A stretch of 64,000 nt of DNA. Source: JAODBQ01 sp047602055 (GTDB lineage: Bacteria; Actinomycetota; Acidimicrobiia; Acidimicrobiales; Ilumatobacteraceae). The position numbers and the translations under genes were made by a program. Of the stretch, positions 50,403-60,273 are shown one piece after another (position 1 is the first letter of the stretch; every line of letters starts with the position of its first letter). Location of the stretch: assembly GCA_047602055.1 (NCBI GenBank), contig JASGIG010000001.1:868001-932000 (forward strand), written 5' to 3'. A model generated the notes under the pieces. That model was not told the origin of the DNA, did no database searches, and was given only the letters and a program-made list of their open reading frames with translations.

Positions 50403-52140
50403 TCAGGCGGCCCGGAAGCTGATCTCGCCGATCGCCCCGCGGAACCGGTTCCGGCTGCAGGTGCTGTCCTTGCCGAGCTCGTGGAACAGCACCGCCACGT
50501 ACCGGGCGCCGTCGACGTTGACCGTCACCGTGCCGGCAGACGTGTCGGCATCCGTGGCCACCGACGTCCACCCCGACTGCAGCGACGCCGGCATCTCGCC
50601 CGACGCGGTGAGAACCTCGATCTGGTACGGGGCACTGACGATCTCGGCCGTGATCGTCCCCGAACGTGGCTCACCGAGATCAGCCACGAGACCCAACCCG
50701 GACTTGCCACCGAGGAAGCGGTCGCCGTAGCAGACGGTGGTCCAGGCGGTGGCGGGGTTGCCGTCGTCGGCCAGCCCGACGTGGTCGGCCTGTTCGGTGC
50801 CGTCGCCGTCGGGGTCGTACAACGTCAGGGCGGCGATCCCCGAGTCTCGCCGCCGGCGTCGCCACCGCGCTGCCGTCGCCCGGTGTCACGCTGGGATCCT
50901 GAGCGGCGGTCGTCGAGCTCGCCGAGCCGGCGCCCTGGGGCCGAGACGTGGCATACAGGATCAGGGCCACGACGAACGCGGCGACCAGCAGGCTGACGAC
51001 GACGATCAGTGAGCCCCGGGTGCGCTGTTCGAAGCGCCGGTTCGGCTGCTGGCGGGGCCGGGCGCCGTTGGGCGGCGTGCGGTCGGGGCGCAGCGGAACG
51101 CCGGCAGGCCGGCCGGTGCGGACGCTGCCGGTGATCGGCTGCTGGCTCGTGGTCGGACCGCCGCCGGCGCGTTGCTGCACCGGGCGGTAGCCACCGGTCG
51201 GGGCGGGTTGACGGGTGCCGACGACGGGCGTGCCGCGCGCCGGCGTGGTGCCGCGCGGTGGCGTGCTCGTGGTGGTCGGGTCGTTGGCCCGCGTCGCCAC
51301 GCGAGTCAGCTCGGCCTTGACGACCGCGCCGGTCGGCGGCCGGTCCTCGGGCCGCCGGGCGAGCAGTTGGTGGATCAGCTCGGCGAGGCCATAGGGGAGC
51401 GTCGGGCGCAGGCGGGCGAGATCGGTCGGGTCGCGGTTGAGGCGGGCGAGCGCGGTGTCGGCATCGGTCTCGCCGAGGAACGGCACCCGCCCGGCGAGGC
51501 ACTCGTAGAGCACGAGGCCCAGCGAGTACAGGTCGGCGCGGCCGTCGAGCTTGCGGCCCCGGACCTGCTCGGGCGACAGGTACTTGGCCGTCCCCATCAT
51601 GATGTTGTCGCTCGTCAGATCTTCGCCGGCGGCGTCGGCAAGGCCCTTGGCGATGCCGAAGTCGGTGAGCAGCACCCGTCCGTCGGGGGTGATCAGGATG
51701 TTGCCGGGCTTGACGTCGCGATGGACGAGCCCGGCTTGGTGGGCGGCGTCGAGCGCGGCGGCGACGCAGCCGCCGATGTGCATCGTCAGGTCAGGGCTGA
51801 GCCGCTTCTGCTCGTCGAGCAGCTGGCGCAGGCTCTTGCCGTTGATCAGCTGCATGACGACCGCCTGGCGCCCGCCCTCGGCGATCGAGTCGTACACGGC
51901 GACGATGTTCGGGTGGTTCAGCCGGGCGACGGCGATCGCCTCGCGACGGAACCGCTCGGCCACGACGGGGTCGGCGGCGAGTGCCGGCTTGAGCAGCTTG
52001 ATCGCCACGTGCCGCGACAGCAGCGTGTCGTTGGCCAGCCACACCTCGGCCATGCCGCCTTGCGCGAGGCGTCGCTCCAGCCGGTAACGCTGGGCGAGCA
52101 TCGCTGGGGGCAGCGGAGGGGGGCTGGTGGCAGTGGGCAT
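50403..52140 (-). CDS. Membrane Ser/Thr protein kinase with C-terminal discoidin-like domain (one frameshift)
   Basis: About 578 residues. Kinase domain complete: QGGMAEVWLA, HVAIKLLKP, LVHRDVKPGNI, LTDFGIAKG, YLSPEQVRG. Then a Pro/Thr/Arg linker, one membrane helix (LIVVVSLLVAAFVVALILY) and an outer beta domain (LYDPDGDGTEQADHVGLADD ... NPATAWTTVCYGD). The frame breaks near 50840 in a GGGG run; one base fewer restores continuity. The outer domain resembles the C-terminal end of mycobacterial MviN (MurJ) proteins, which sit at this map position; here the MurJ membrane part is absent and the kinase motifs look active. Confidence 0.82.
50410..50712 (-). repeat. 303-bp repeat, original copy in the kinase gene
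   Basis: The 3' part of the kinase gene coding its outer domain. Identical, inverted, to 39829-40131. Here it is in frame with the rest of the gene, so this is the source copy. Confidence 0.9.
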
Positions 52141-52217
52141 GTCCGCAGCCGAACGCTAGTTGTGGCGCACCCTGATCCACTGTCAATGCCCAGTGGAACG
52201 GCGGGTGTTCGGGGCGC

Positions 52218-53049
52218 TCAGGCGTTCCAGGCTGCCCTGAGGGTGCGCGGCCGGTGTGTGTGCCGACGACCGGGCCGATGTCGCCGACGACGATCTCACC
52301 GTCGTGGACCTTGCCGAGCATCTCGACGAACGGCTCGACGTCCGGGCATGCGGCACGGAGCACGCCGACGTTGCGAACCGCGCCGACGTTGGCGAGCTTG
52401 TCGACGAGGAACGCCAGCTCCTTGCTCCGGGTGTGCTGCTTGCCGCCCTGCTCGACCTTGCCGTCGCGCACTTCGATGATCGGCTTGATCGGCAGGGCGG
52501 TGGCGAGCAGGGCCTTGGCCTCGCCGATGCGGCCGCCGCGACGGAGGCCGTCGAGCGCATCGACCGCGCCCCACAGCTGCGCGAGCCGATGAGCTCGCCG
52601 GCGCGGGCGACGACCTCGTCGTGGCTGGCGCCGGCGGCCGCGAGGAGCGCGCTGTCGGCGACGAGCATCCCCTGGGCGAGCGACACGGTCTGGTCGTCGA
52701 CGGACCGACATGGGGACGGCGTCCAAGTGGCGCGCCCCGAACTCGGCGGACTGCATCGTCGCCGACAGCGCGGCGGACAGGTGCACGGCAACGATCGACG
52801 TCGCCCCGTCGGCGGTGAGCCCGCCGTAGGCGTCGGCGAGCTGGCCCGGCGCCGGCGTGGCCGTGGACGGCAGCTCAGTGGCCGCGTCGGCCTTCGCCCC
52901 GAGCGAGGCGGGCGTGCGGTCGCGCCGGTCGACGCAACCCGATCCCGTCGATGCGGATGGTCAGCGCGACGGCGTCGATGCCGAGCTGGTCGACGATCGA
53001 CGGGGGCAGGTTGCAGGCCGAGTCGGTGACGACGCGGGACGCGGTTCAC
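52218..53049 (-). pseudogene. DegV-family fatty-acid-binding protein, several frameshifts
   Basis: Reading leftward from GTG 53049: VVTDSACNLPPSIVDQLGID, LPSTATPAPGQLADAYGGLT, LSAALSATMQSAEFG, QTVSLAQGMLVADSALLAA, LRRGGRIGEAKALLATALPI and VVGTHTG then GPGTLRAAWNA before the stop. These are all DegV parts in order but in different frames, with breaks near 53035, 52935, 52700, 52575 and 52240. The span has one base more than a whole number of codons. Every break can be repaired by single bases, so sequencing error is as likely as true decay. DegV proteins bind fatty acids for fatty-acid kinase. Confidence 0.75.
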
Positions 53050-53060
53050 GGGTCGGGACG

Positions 53061-55283
53061 CTAGTCGTGGGTGGCTTCGGGCGGGCGGGCGGCGGGTGGC
53101 CCGGCACCGGCGGTCGCCGCGTTGACGGTGCCGTCTGCGGGATCGGCATCGCCGGCGGTGACGGTCGGATCGGCGGCGCCCGCGACCGATGTCGGATGGC
53201 GACGCCGCGCCGTCTCGCCGGCCTTGCGCCGCCGGCTCGCGCGGATGTGGTGCAACCACCACGACAGCAGCACGAGCAGCGCCGCGCCCGTCACCAGGTT
53301 GCCGAGGCCGCTGAGCCCGAACACGGTGGCCGTGAACCGCGTCGGTGGCTGCAGCGGGTTCGGGTTGGTGCCGAGGTCGTTCGGGGCGAGCAACGTGAGG
53401 TACACGGCGAAGCGACCGTTGGAACGAGCGCGGAAGTCGAACTTCAGCTCGGTGGTCGTGTTCGCGTCGAGGACGTGGTTCTCCTCGGCGGGGAACGTCA
53501 GCTTGTTGGAGGCAGCACCGAGGCGGACGCGCACGATGATCGGGAAGTCGGCGTTGTTGCGCAGCTTCACCCGCAGCGTGCCGGTACGTCCGGTCGTCGT
53601 GAAGTCCAGCCCGGTCGGCGGCTCGACCGAGTGGCGGATCTGCTCGTACTGGGTGGACAGGTCGTCGGCGATGAGCGCGACCTGGGGGTCGCTGACGGCC
53701 GGCGATGGGATCACGTCGAGCTTCGCCTGCCATTGCGCCGGCAGTGGGTTGTCGGACGTGAGCATCGAGCGCACCTGGTCGCCACGTGCCGCGAGGTCGG
53801 TACGCACGGCGATGCGGTCGGCGATCGACGCGCTGGTCGTCGGCGGCAGCTCGACGGTGAGCGGTCCGCCGTCGTACGCCATCGTGTCCGTCGTCGCCCC
53901 GATCTGGCTGACCGACGACGCCGACAGACCAGGTGTCGTGCTGATCAGCTCCGTCAGCGGGCCGAGCGTCGCCGGGTCGGGCAGGTCGAGCTGGTCGGTG
54001 CCGATCAGCACGGTGCGCCGAGCCGGGTCGAGCTGACGCTGGATGATGTCCTGCCTGGCTGCGAGCAGGTCGACGGTGTCGTGGACGGCGTCGAGGAACC
54101 CCGGCGTCGTCGACGTCGACAGGCGCTCGCCGATCCGACGGTCGACGATCGCTGCGTCGAAGCTGCGGTCGTCGTCCAGCCGAACACGCACGAGCTGGGT
54201 GCTGTCCGTGAAGCTGCTGATGTTGCCGTCGAGCGTGTCGTAGATCGCCGGGGTGAACAACAGCAGGCGGGTGCCGAGGTCGCGCAGCAGCTCACCGCCG
54301 GCCTCGCTGAGCGGTGTGGTGACGGCGGCCGCGGAGCGCATCGTCGTGCCCGGCAGGTCAGCGCCGCCGAACATGTCCTCGCCGGCGGCCAACCACTGCG
54401 TGTACATCGCCGCCTGGTCTGCGGCGGCGGCTGCCGACGCGTCGAGGGGCAGCCGTGGTGCCGACATGATCGTGGCCCTGCCGAGCACGGCGGCGTAGCG
54501 GTCGGCGAGCGCCGGCTGCGACTGGCGCAGCGCGGTGAGCAGCGCCGGTGCGACGTGCACGGTGACCGGCATCGCCGACGTTTCGAGGATCGTGACCAGC
54601 TCGGTCAGCTCGGCGACGGTGGCGTCGTCGAGCGTCACGTCGCCGGCGTCGTCGAGGTGCACCGCGATGTCGGTGCCGACGGCCAGTGCCACGGCCAGTG
54701 GTGTCGTCGATGCTGCCGGGTCGGTCTCCTGGACGAACGTCAGTGCGCTGGCGACGGTGTGCCCGTCGACGCGCAGCGCCAGGCGGACGGGGTGGATGCC
54801 CGCGCCGCCGAGCTGGAGGGAGGGGCCCGCGGCCGCGTCGCCATCGAGCGTGACGGTCACGGCCAGCTGATCGGCCGCTGGGCGGACGAGCGTGGCGGTG
54901 GCCACGGTGACATCGTCGACGGTGGGCGGCAGCTTGCCGTCGAGGACCGTCTGCAACCGGTCGCGGATGCTCTGGGGCAGCGAGCCGGACGGCTGGAAGC
55001 GCTCCAGCGAGGTGAACGAGGTCAGCTGGATCGCTGCCGTCCCGGCTGGGTCGGCGAGCGCGGCGGCATCCACGCCATTGGGGATGGCGACGGTGAACGT
55101 GGTGGCCGTACCGGCGTCTGCGCTGACGTGGTCCTGGCCGACGACGGTCAGCTGGGGCGTGTCGTCGACCTTCGGGCTGTCCGGAGCACCGGTGGCGTGC
55201 ACGTGCACGGCCGGTGTGGCGGCGAGCGTGGCGGCGATCGCCACGGCGGCACACCGGCGCCGCAGGGCGGGGAGCCGCTTCAC
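53061..55283 (-). CDS. DUF6049-type secreted membrane protein (Rv3909-like)
   Basis: 740 residues with a signal peptide (residues 1-30, AAVAIAATLAATPAVHVHA), long extracytoplasmic domains (alternating beta and alpha, no catalytic motif seen), an Ig-like region near 600 and one C-terminal membrane helix (NLVTGAALLVLLSWWL) followed by a basic tail. Length, topology and position upstream of the kinase/MviN locus match mycobacterial Rv3909, of unknown function, conserved near murJ and therefore probably linked to cell-wall synthesis. Confidence 0.7.
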   Translation of the reverse strand: MKRLPALRRRCAAVAIAATLAATPAVHVHATGAPDSPKVDDTPQLTVVGQDHVSADAGTATTFTVAIPNGVDAAALADPAGTAAIQLTSFTSLERFQPSGSLPQSIRDRLQTVLDGKLPPTVDDVTVATATLVRPAADQLAVTVTLDGDAAAGPSLQLGGAGIHPVRLALRVDGHTVASALTFVQETDPAASTTPLAVALAVGTDIAVHLDDAGDVTLDDATVAELTELVTILETSAMPVTVHVAPALLTALRQSQPALADRYAAVLGRATIMSAPRLPLDASAAAAADQAAMYTQWLAAGEDMFGGADLPGTTMRSAAAVTTPLSEAGGELLRDLGTRLLLFTPAIYDTLDGNISSFTDSTQLVRVRLDDDRSFDAAIVDRRIGERLSTSTTPGFLDAVHDTVDLLAARQDIIQRQLDPARRTVLIGTDQLDLPDPATLGPLTELISTTPGLSASSVSQIGATTDTMAYDGGPLTVELPPTTSASIADRIAVRTDLAARGDQVRSMLTSDNPLPAQWQAKLDVIPSPAVSDPQVALIADDLSTQYEQIRHSVEPPTGLDFTTTGRTGTLRVKLRNNADFPIIVRVRLGAASNKLTFPAEENHVLDANTTTELKFDFRARSNGRFAVYLTLLAPNDLGTNPNPLQPPTRFTATVFGLSGLGNLVTGAALLVLLSWWLHHIRASRRRKAGETARRRHPTSVAGAADPTVTAGDADPADGTVNAATAGAGPPAARPPEATHD

Positions 55284-56056
55284 CGGTCGCCACCCGCGGC
55301 CTGATCGACGCAGCCGTTCTCGGTGTCGCCGGCGATGGCCCGTTCGAGGACGACGAGCTCGTCGGGGAGCCGGACGAAACCGGTCGATTCATAGAGGGCG
55401 AGCGCCGGGTCGTTGTCGACGTGGGTGTTGACGAGGACCCGCGATGCCCGCCACCGGCCCGCCCAGCGCAGGCTGTCGAGGACGAGGCGCCGGCCGAGAC
55501 CGTGGCGCTGCGCGGCGGGTTCGACGGCCAGCCGCTGCAGGAAGCCGAGGCGGTTGTCGCGCCCGGACACGGCGAACGCCAGCAGCTGCCGGCCGTCGTA
55601 CACGGCCCGCGCTCGGTGGCGCGGCGTGGCACTGCGCACCTCGGCGATCGCCACGGCGTCGAGCGACCACACCTCGCCGAACGCGGCGCGGTCGACCGTC
55701 GCCGCTTCCGGCTCCGCGCCGACCGGCAGCCGCTGGGTGACGCCCGGTGCCCGAGCGGCGTCACGTGGGGAGCGGTGCTCCAGGAGGGCGAGGCGCTGGA
55801 TGACGGTGAAGCCCGCATCGCTCAGCGGCTCGGCCTGGCGGGGGTACAGCGCGCCGGTGCGCACGCCGCGGAAGCCCCGACGGGCCAGCTCGTCGCACCA
55901 TCGACGGACGTCGTCGGCGGTGAGCGCGCGGCGGTCGTGGTGCAGCAGGAGCTGGGCGACCGTCGGGTCGCCCGACCACACGCGTACCCGACACGAGCCG
56001 CCACTGCCGTGCAGGGCGCCGGGCTCGGGCGCCGGGTTTCGCACCACGGGCCTCAC
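55280..56056 (-). CDS. GNAT-family N-acetyltransferase
   Basis: 258 residues. Acetyl-CoA site LAVEPAAQRHGLGRRLV and the VNTHVDNDPALALYESTGFV ending identify GNAT. The N-terminal half is a second, degenerate GNAT-like lobe. Stop overlaps the DUF6049 start. Substrate unknown. Confidence 0.8.
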   Translation of the reverse strand: MRPVVRNPAPEPGALHGSGGSCRVRVWSGDPTVAQLLLHHDRRALTADDVRRWCDELARRGFRGVRTGALYPRQAEPLSDAGFTVIQRLALLEHRSPRDAARAPGVTQRLPVGAEPEAATVDRAAFGEVWSLDAVAIAEVRSATPRHRARAVYDGRQLLAFAVSGRDNRLGFLQRLAVEPAAQRHGLGRRLVLDSLRWAGRWRASRVLVNTHVDNDPALALYESTGFVRLPDELVVLERAIAGDTENGCVDQAAGGDR

Positions 56057-56081
56057 ACGTCGCCACGGTAGCGTCGCGCCG

Positions 56082-57098
56082 GTGACCGTGCTCTTCGCGA
56101 CCCACCCCGCGTACCTGGAGCACCTCGCCGGTCCTCACCACCCGGAGCGGCCGGAGCGGTTGGGGGCGGTCGTCGACGGCTCTCGCCTCGCCGACGTGCA
56201 CGATGCGCTGGTCGCGCTGGAGCCGCGCCCGGCGACGACGGCGGAGCTGGAGCGGGTCCACCCGCGCGCCTACCTCGACCGGATCGCCGCCATCTCGGCC
56301 GCTGGTGGTGGCCGTCTCGACCCGGACACGTACGCCGGCCCGCGCACGTGGGAGGCGGCCACGCTCGCCGCCGGCGCCGGTCTGTCGGCGATCGAGGCGT
56401 TGCAGCGCGGCGAGGGCGACGCCGCGTTCTGCGCGGTGCGCCCGCCCGGCCACCACGCCACACCCGTGGAATCCATGGGGTTCTGCGTCATCTCCAACAT
56501 CGCAGTGGTTGCCGCGGCGCTCGCCGACGCCGGTGAGCGCGTCGTCATCGTCGACTTCGACGCCCACCACGGCAACGGCACGCAGGCGGCGTTCTACGCC
56601 GACCCGCGGGTGCTGTTCGTCAGCTTCCACCAGTGGCCGCTGTACCCGGGGACGGGCCGCCACGACGAGGCCGGTGAGGGCGACGCCGCCGGCACGACGC
56701 TGAACATCCCGCTGCCGCCCGACGCCACCGGCGACGTCTACCTCGCCGCGTTCGACGAGATCGTCGCCCCTCGGGTGGAGCGGTTCGCGCCGACGTGGCT
56801 GCTGATCTCGGCCGGCTTCGACGCCCACCGCAGCGACCCGATCACCGACCTCGGCCTGTCCGCCGGTGACTACGCACCGCTCGCACGGCGGATCCTCGAC
56901 CTCGTCCCGCCCGGGCGGCGGATCGCGATGCTCGAGGGCGGCTACGACCTGGAGGCGCTGACGCTGTGCTCGGCGACGGTGCTGGCGGTGATGGCCGGTG
57001 CCAACCCGGGCTCGTTCGAGCCGCCGACGTCGGGTGGCCCGGGGATGCGCCACGTCGAGCTGATCCGCGACTTCTGGGCGCGAGGCGGTTTCGCGTGA
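56082..57098 (+). CDS. Histone deacetylase-like amidohydrolase
   Basis: 338 residues from a GTG. The arginase/deacetylase fold is clear: HHPERPERL, CAVRPPGHHAT, VVIVDFDAHHGNGTQAAFY (zinc Asp and His) and SAGFDAHRSDP (second zinc Asp), then MLEGGYD. Bacterial members deacetylate small amides, acetyl-lysine or acetoin-pathway proteins; target unknown. No room for a leader: only 25 bases separate it from the divergent acetyltransferase. Its stop overlaps pcnA. Confidence 0.9.
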   Translation: MTVLFATHPAYLEHLAGPHHPERPERLGAVVDGSRLADVHDALVALEPRPATTAELERVHPRAYLDRIAAISAAGGGRLDPDTYAGPRTWEAATLAAGAGLSAIEALQRGEGDAAFCAVRPPGHHATPVESMGFCVISNIAVVAAALADAGERVVIVDFDAHHGNGTQAAFYADPRVLFVSFHQWPLYPGTGRHDEAGEGDAAGTTLNIPLPPDATGDVYLAAFDEIVAPRVERFAPTWLLISAGFDAHRSDPITDLGLSAGDYAPLARRILDLVPPGRRIAMLEGGYDLEALTLCSATVLAVMAGANPGSFEPPTSGGPGMRHVELIRDFWARGGFA

Positions 57099-58513
57099 TC
57101 CCCGACCGCTTCCGGCCGGTGCTGGCCGAGGTCGCCCCGCTCACCGAACGCTTCGCTGCCGCTGGTCACCGGCTGTACCTCGTCGGTGGCACGGTGCGAG
57201 ACCTGCTGCTCGGCGACGTCGTCGCCGGTCCGGCCGCGCTCGACTTCGACTTCACCACCGACGCCCGGCCGCCGCAGATCAAGGCGGCGTTGGCGGGCTT
57301 CGCCGACGCGATCTGGACGCAGGGTGAGCGCTTCGGAACGATCGGCGCCAAGCGCGGCGAACGGGTCTACGAGATCACGACGCACCGCGCCGACGTCTAC
57401 GACGACGGCTCGCGCAAGCCGGAGGTCGAGTTCGCCGACGCGGTCGACGCCGACCTCTCGCGGCGGGACTTCACGATCAACGCGCTCGCCCTGGAGCTGA
57501 CCTCCGGGTCGCCCACGCTCGTCGATCCGCACGGTGGCGCGCTCGACCTGATGACCCGCACGCTGCGCACCCCGCTGGCGCCGGAGGTGAGCTTCAGCGA
57601 CGACCCGCTGCGGATGCTGCGCGCCGCCCGCTTCATCGCCCGCCTGGACATGAAGCCCGACCCGGCGCTCGTCGCCGCCGTCGAGGCGATGCACGCCCGG
57701 CTGGAGATCGTCTCGGCGGAGCGGATCCGTGACGAGCTCGACAAGTTGATCGTCGTCGACCACCCGAGCGCCGGGCTGTGGTTCACGATCGACACCGGGC
57801 TGGCCGGCGAGTTCCTCCCCGAGCTGCCGGCGATGCGTCTGGAGCAGGACCCGATCCATCGCCACAAGGACGTGCTCACGCACACCCTGGCGGTGGTCGA
57901 GAACGTCCGTCGACCCGCCGATCCCGCTGTGTTCGACTTCCGCATCACCCGGCTGGCGGCGTTGTTCCACGACGTCGGCAAGCCGCGCACGCGCGGCTAC
58001 CAGGCCGGCAAGGGCGTGACGTTCCACCACCACGACGCGGTCGGGGCGCGGATGACCCGCAAGCGGATGGAGGCGCTGCGCTACTCGACCGACGACACCG
58101 CCGCGGTGGTCGAGCTGGTGTCGCTGCACCTGCGCTTCCACACGTACCAGATGGGCTGGACGGACTCGGCGGTGCGCCGCTACGTGCGCGACGCCGGCCC
58201 GCTGCTCGACGAGCTCAACGTGCTCACCCGCTGCGACTGCACGACGCGCAACGAGCGCAAGGCGGCCCAGCTGTCACGGCGGATGGACGACCTCGAGGCA
58301 CGCATCGCCGAGCTGCGCTCGAACGAGGAGCTGGCCGCGATCCGTCCCGAGCTGGACGGCAACACGGTGATGGAGCTGCTCGGCGTGTCGCCCGGCCGTG
58401 TCGTCGGCGAGGCGCTGGCGTTCCTGCTGGAGATCCGTCTCGACGAGGGACTGCTCGGCGAGGACGAGATCCGCCGCCGCCTCCTCGACTGGTGGGCTGA
58501 GCGCCGTACTTGA
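57095..58513 (+). CDS. pcnA: CCA tRNA nucleotidyltransferase (PcnA-like, HD domain)
   Basis: 472 residues from a GTG overlapping the deacetylase stop. Nucleotidyltransferase motif LVGGTVRDLLLG with DFDFTTDA, the RRDFTINALA motif, DDPLRMLRAARFIARL, then an HD domain (LAALFHDVGKPRT) with TFHHHDAVGA. Adds or repairs the tRNA CCA end; the tRNA-Ile in this window lacks an encoded CCA. Confidence 0.93.
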   Translation: MIPDRFRPVLAEVAPLTERFAAAGHRLYLVGGTVRDLLLGDVVAGPAALDFDFTTDARPPQIKAALAGFADAIWTQGERFGTIGAKRGERVYEITTHRADVYDDGSRKPEVEFADAVDADLSRRDFTINALALELTSGSPTLVDPHGGALDLMTRTLRTPLAPEVSFSDDPLRMLRAARFIARLDMKPDPALVAAVEAMHARLEIVSAERIRDELDKLIVVDHPSAGLWFTIDTGLAGEFLPELPAMRLEQDPIHRHKDVLTHTLAVVENVRRPADPAVFDFRITRLAALFHDVGKPRTRGYQAGKGVTFHHHDAVGARMTRKRMEALRYSTDDTAAVVELVSLHLRFHTYQMGWTDSAVRRYVRDAGPLLDELNVLTRCDCTTRNERKAAQLSRRMDDLEARIAELRSNEELAAIRPELDGNTVMELLGVSPGRVVGEALAFLLEIRLDEGLLGEDEIRRRLLDWWAERRT

Positions 58514-58639
58514 TGGCCGGCCGTCGGCCGACCTGTCCGGCGGGCTCCCTGGCGGTCGCGCCGCCGCGCTTGCCCGGCACGAGCCTCGCGTGGAGCCAAG
58601 CATTTGGCCTCGCAGCCGTTCGTCGCAGCCGGTCGTTCC

Positions 58640-58744
58640 GCGATTCGAGATTGGTCGTGCCGGTGCGCACATCTTGAATCGCCAGGCGGCGGGGTGGCCG
58701 AGCGATGTGAGATGCGCAGCCCCGGTGCGCACATCTCGAATCGC
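58640..58744. repeat. Short repeats in the pcnA-methyltransferase gap
   Basis: A 23-base unit CCGGTGCGCACATCTTGAATCGC at 58660-58682 (first 20: CCGGTGCGCACATCTTGAAT) recurs at 58722-58744 with one change, and its last 12 bases occur inverted at 58640-58651. The inverted pair can form a hairpin between two convergent genes. The 250-base gap has no gene. Confidence 0.75.
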
Positions 58745-58763
58745 GCCGTTGGATGGGGCGGTC

Positions 58764-59348
58764 TCAGCTGCCTTGTTTGCTCGCTCGCAGGACGAGGACG
58801 GCGGGATAGACGGCGTCGCGGTGGCGGCGATCGGGGAGCTCGTGGATCGCGTCGAGGTGGAAGTTCGTGCGATCGAGGGCGAGGTACAGCTCGGCGAACG
58901 AGCTGTGGTTGGCGCCGTACGGCTGGGCGAGGGTGCCGTCGTCGGCGAACATCCGCGCCACGGGATGGGTGCTGGCGACGACGAACGGGGCGCCGGGCTT
59001 GAGCACCCGGTGCACCTGGCGCAGCAGGCGGGGTACGTCGTCGACTCGGTCGAGGGTGTGGGCGGCGACGACGAGGTCGACCGAGCCGCTGGTGGCGAAG
59101 CCGAGGTCGGCCAGCTCGCCCTGGTGGCACTCGACGCGCACCTCGGCGCGCTCGGCGGCGGCGCGCAGCACGGCGATGGCCTCGGCCGACGGGTCGAGGG
59201 CGATCGCCTTGGCGCCCTCGGTCGCTGCGATGAGCGAGTTCGCCGTGGCAGCGATGCCCAGCTCGATGACCCGCTTGCCGGACAGGTCGCCGCACAGTCG
59301 CAGCTCGCCGTCGCCGGGAACGTGGTCGCCGTACCAGATTGCACTCAT
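58764..59348 (-). CDS. Class I SAM-dependent methyltransferase
   Basis: 194 residues from ATG 59348. AdoMet motif VIELGIAATANSLIAA (I), AIALDPSAEAI (II) and SVDLVVAAHTLDRVDDVPRLLRQVHRVLKPGAPFVVAS (parts IV-V). UbiE/methyltransferase-11 type. Substrate unknown. Motif I has IAATAN in place of the usual Gly-rich GxGxG loop. Confidence 0.8.
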   Translation of the reverse strand: MSAIWYGDHVPGDGELRLCGDLSGKRVIELGIAATANSLIAATEGAKAIALDPSAEAIAVLRAAAERAEVRVECHQGELADLGFATSGSVDLVVAAHTLDRVDDVPRLLRQVHRVLKPGAPFVVASTHPVARMFADDGTLAQPYGANHSSFAELYLALDRTNFHLDAIHELPDRRHRDAVYPAVLVLRASKQGS

Positions 59349-59519
59349 GCCCGAGAGTGTGCCCGCTCGCCCCGCGCAGACAGCGCATCGCACGAGCCGG
59401 GAGCAAGGCGGTTCCGCTTCGGCCCATATGAGGAACGGCTGTGGTTGCAGGCGGCGAGGCGGGGGCTCGCCGCAGGGGTCGGGCGTCGCCCGACCATCGA
59501 GCACGTAGCCTCGACGGGC

Positions 59520-59957
59520 ATGGCCTTCGGGATCGACTCGCTGCGCGGTGACCGCGCCGTCGTCGATCACCGTCTCGCCCGGCGTCACCTGATCAACGAG
59601 TACCGCCGCGGCCGGCTGCGTCAGGACCAGGTGTGCGATGCCCACCCGGAGCTGATCCGCGCCGCCCGCAACGTCGGTTCACCGGCGTCGATGTCCTGCC
59701 CGATCTGTGGCGAGCCGGAGCTGCGCCTGGTGACCTACGTGTTCGGCTCGCGCCTGCCGGCGCACGGCCGCTGCGTGTCCACGGCCGAGGAGCTGGCCAA
59801 GCTGAACACCCGTGCCGACGAGCTCACCGCCTACGTCGTCGAGGCCTGCACGGCATGCCACTGGCACCACCTGCTGCCGCGTCCTGCCCGTGGGCGGCAG
59901 CTCGCGCCGGCGCGCGGCGTCGAGCTGACCTGCGTCAGAGCCGCAGGAGCAGCCTGA
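59520..59957 (+). CDS. DUF5318 zinc-ribbon-like protein
   Basis: 145 residues. DHRLARRHLINEYRRGRLRQ at the start, then two Cys pairs, CPICGEPELR and CTACHWHH, which could bind zinc. The DUF5318 family is conserved in actinobacteria near the pcnA/penicillin-binding-protein loci; function unknown. TAG-rich -10-like sequence just upstream, no ribosome site. Confidence 0.7.
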   Translation: MAFGIDSLRGDRAVVDHRLARRHLINEYRRGRLRQDQVCDAHPELIRAARNVGSPASMSCPICGEPELRLVTYVFGSRLPAHGRCVSTAEELAKLNTRADELTAYVVEACTACHWHHLLPRPARGRQLAPARGVELTCVRAAGAA

Positions 59958-60273
59958 GCACCCGTTCGACCGCGTGCATCACGACGATGCCCGCCGTGCC
60001 CAGGGGGTGGACGAGTCGGCCGGCGCTGATCGTGCGCACCTGCTCACCCTGCACGTAGCTGGTCTGGTCCAGCCCGGAGGTCTCCTCGACGATCTCGATC
60101 CGGGTCGGGTACCCGTGCTTTGCGCCGGTGATCGGGCAGACCACCACCAGCCCGTGCCCATTCGCAGGATCGTCCGAGACGACGAGGACGGGACGGAGGA
60201 ACGCCGCCTCGTGGCCGATCGGCTCACCGAGGTCGGCGAGCCAGACCTCGCCGCGCCGCGGTCGTTCAGCCAC
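59935..60273 (-). CDS. MazF/PemK-type toxin
   Basis: 112 residues from a GTG overlapping the antitoxin stop region. RRGEVWLADLGEPIGHEAAF, RPVLVVSDDPAN, LVVVCPITGAKHGYPTRIEI and YVQGEQVRTISAGRLV follow the PemK/MazF fold. Such toxins are sequence-specific endoribonucleases. Overlaps the end of the convergent DUF5318 gene by 23 bases. Confidence 0.85.
   Translation of the reverse strand: MAERPRRGEVWLADLGEPIGHEAAFLRPVLVVSDDPANGHGLVVVCPITGAKHGYPTRIEIVEETSGLDQTSYVQGEQVRTISAGRLVHPLGTAGIVVMHAVERVLRLLLRL

Noticed and set aside
58640..58744. CRISPR array
   Set aside because: Only two direct units plus one inverted part, no regular spacers and no cas genes in the window.
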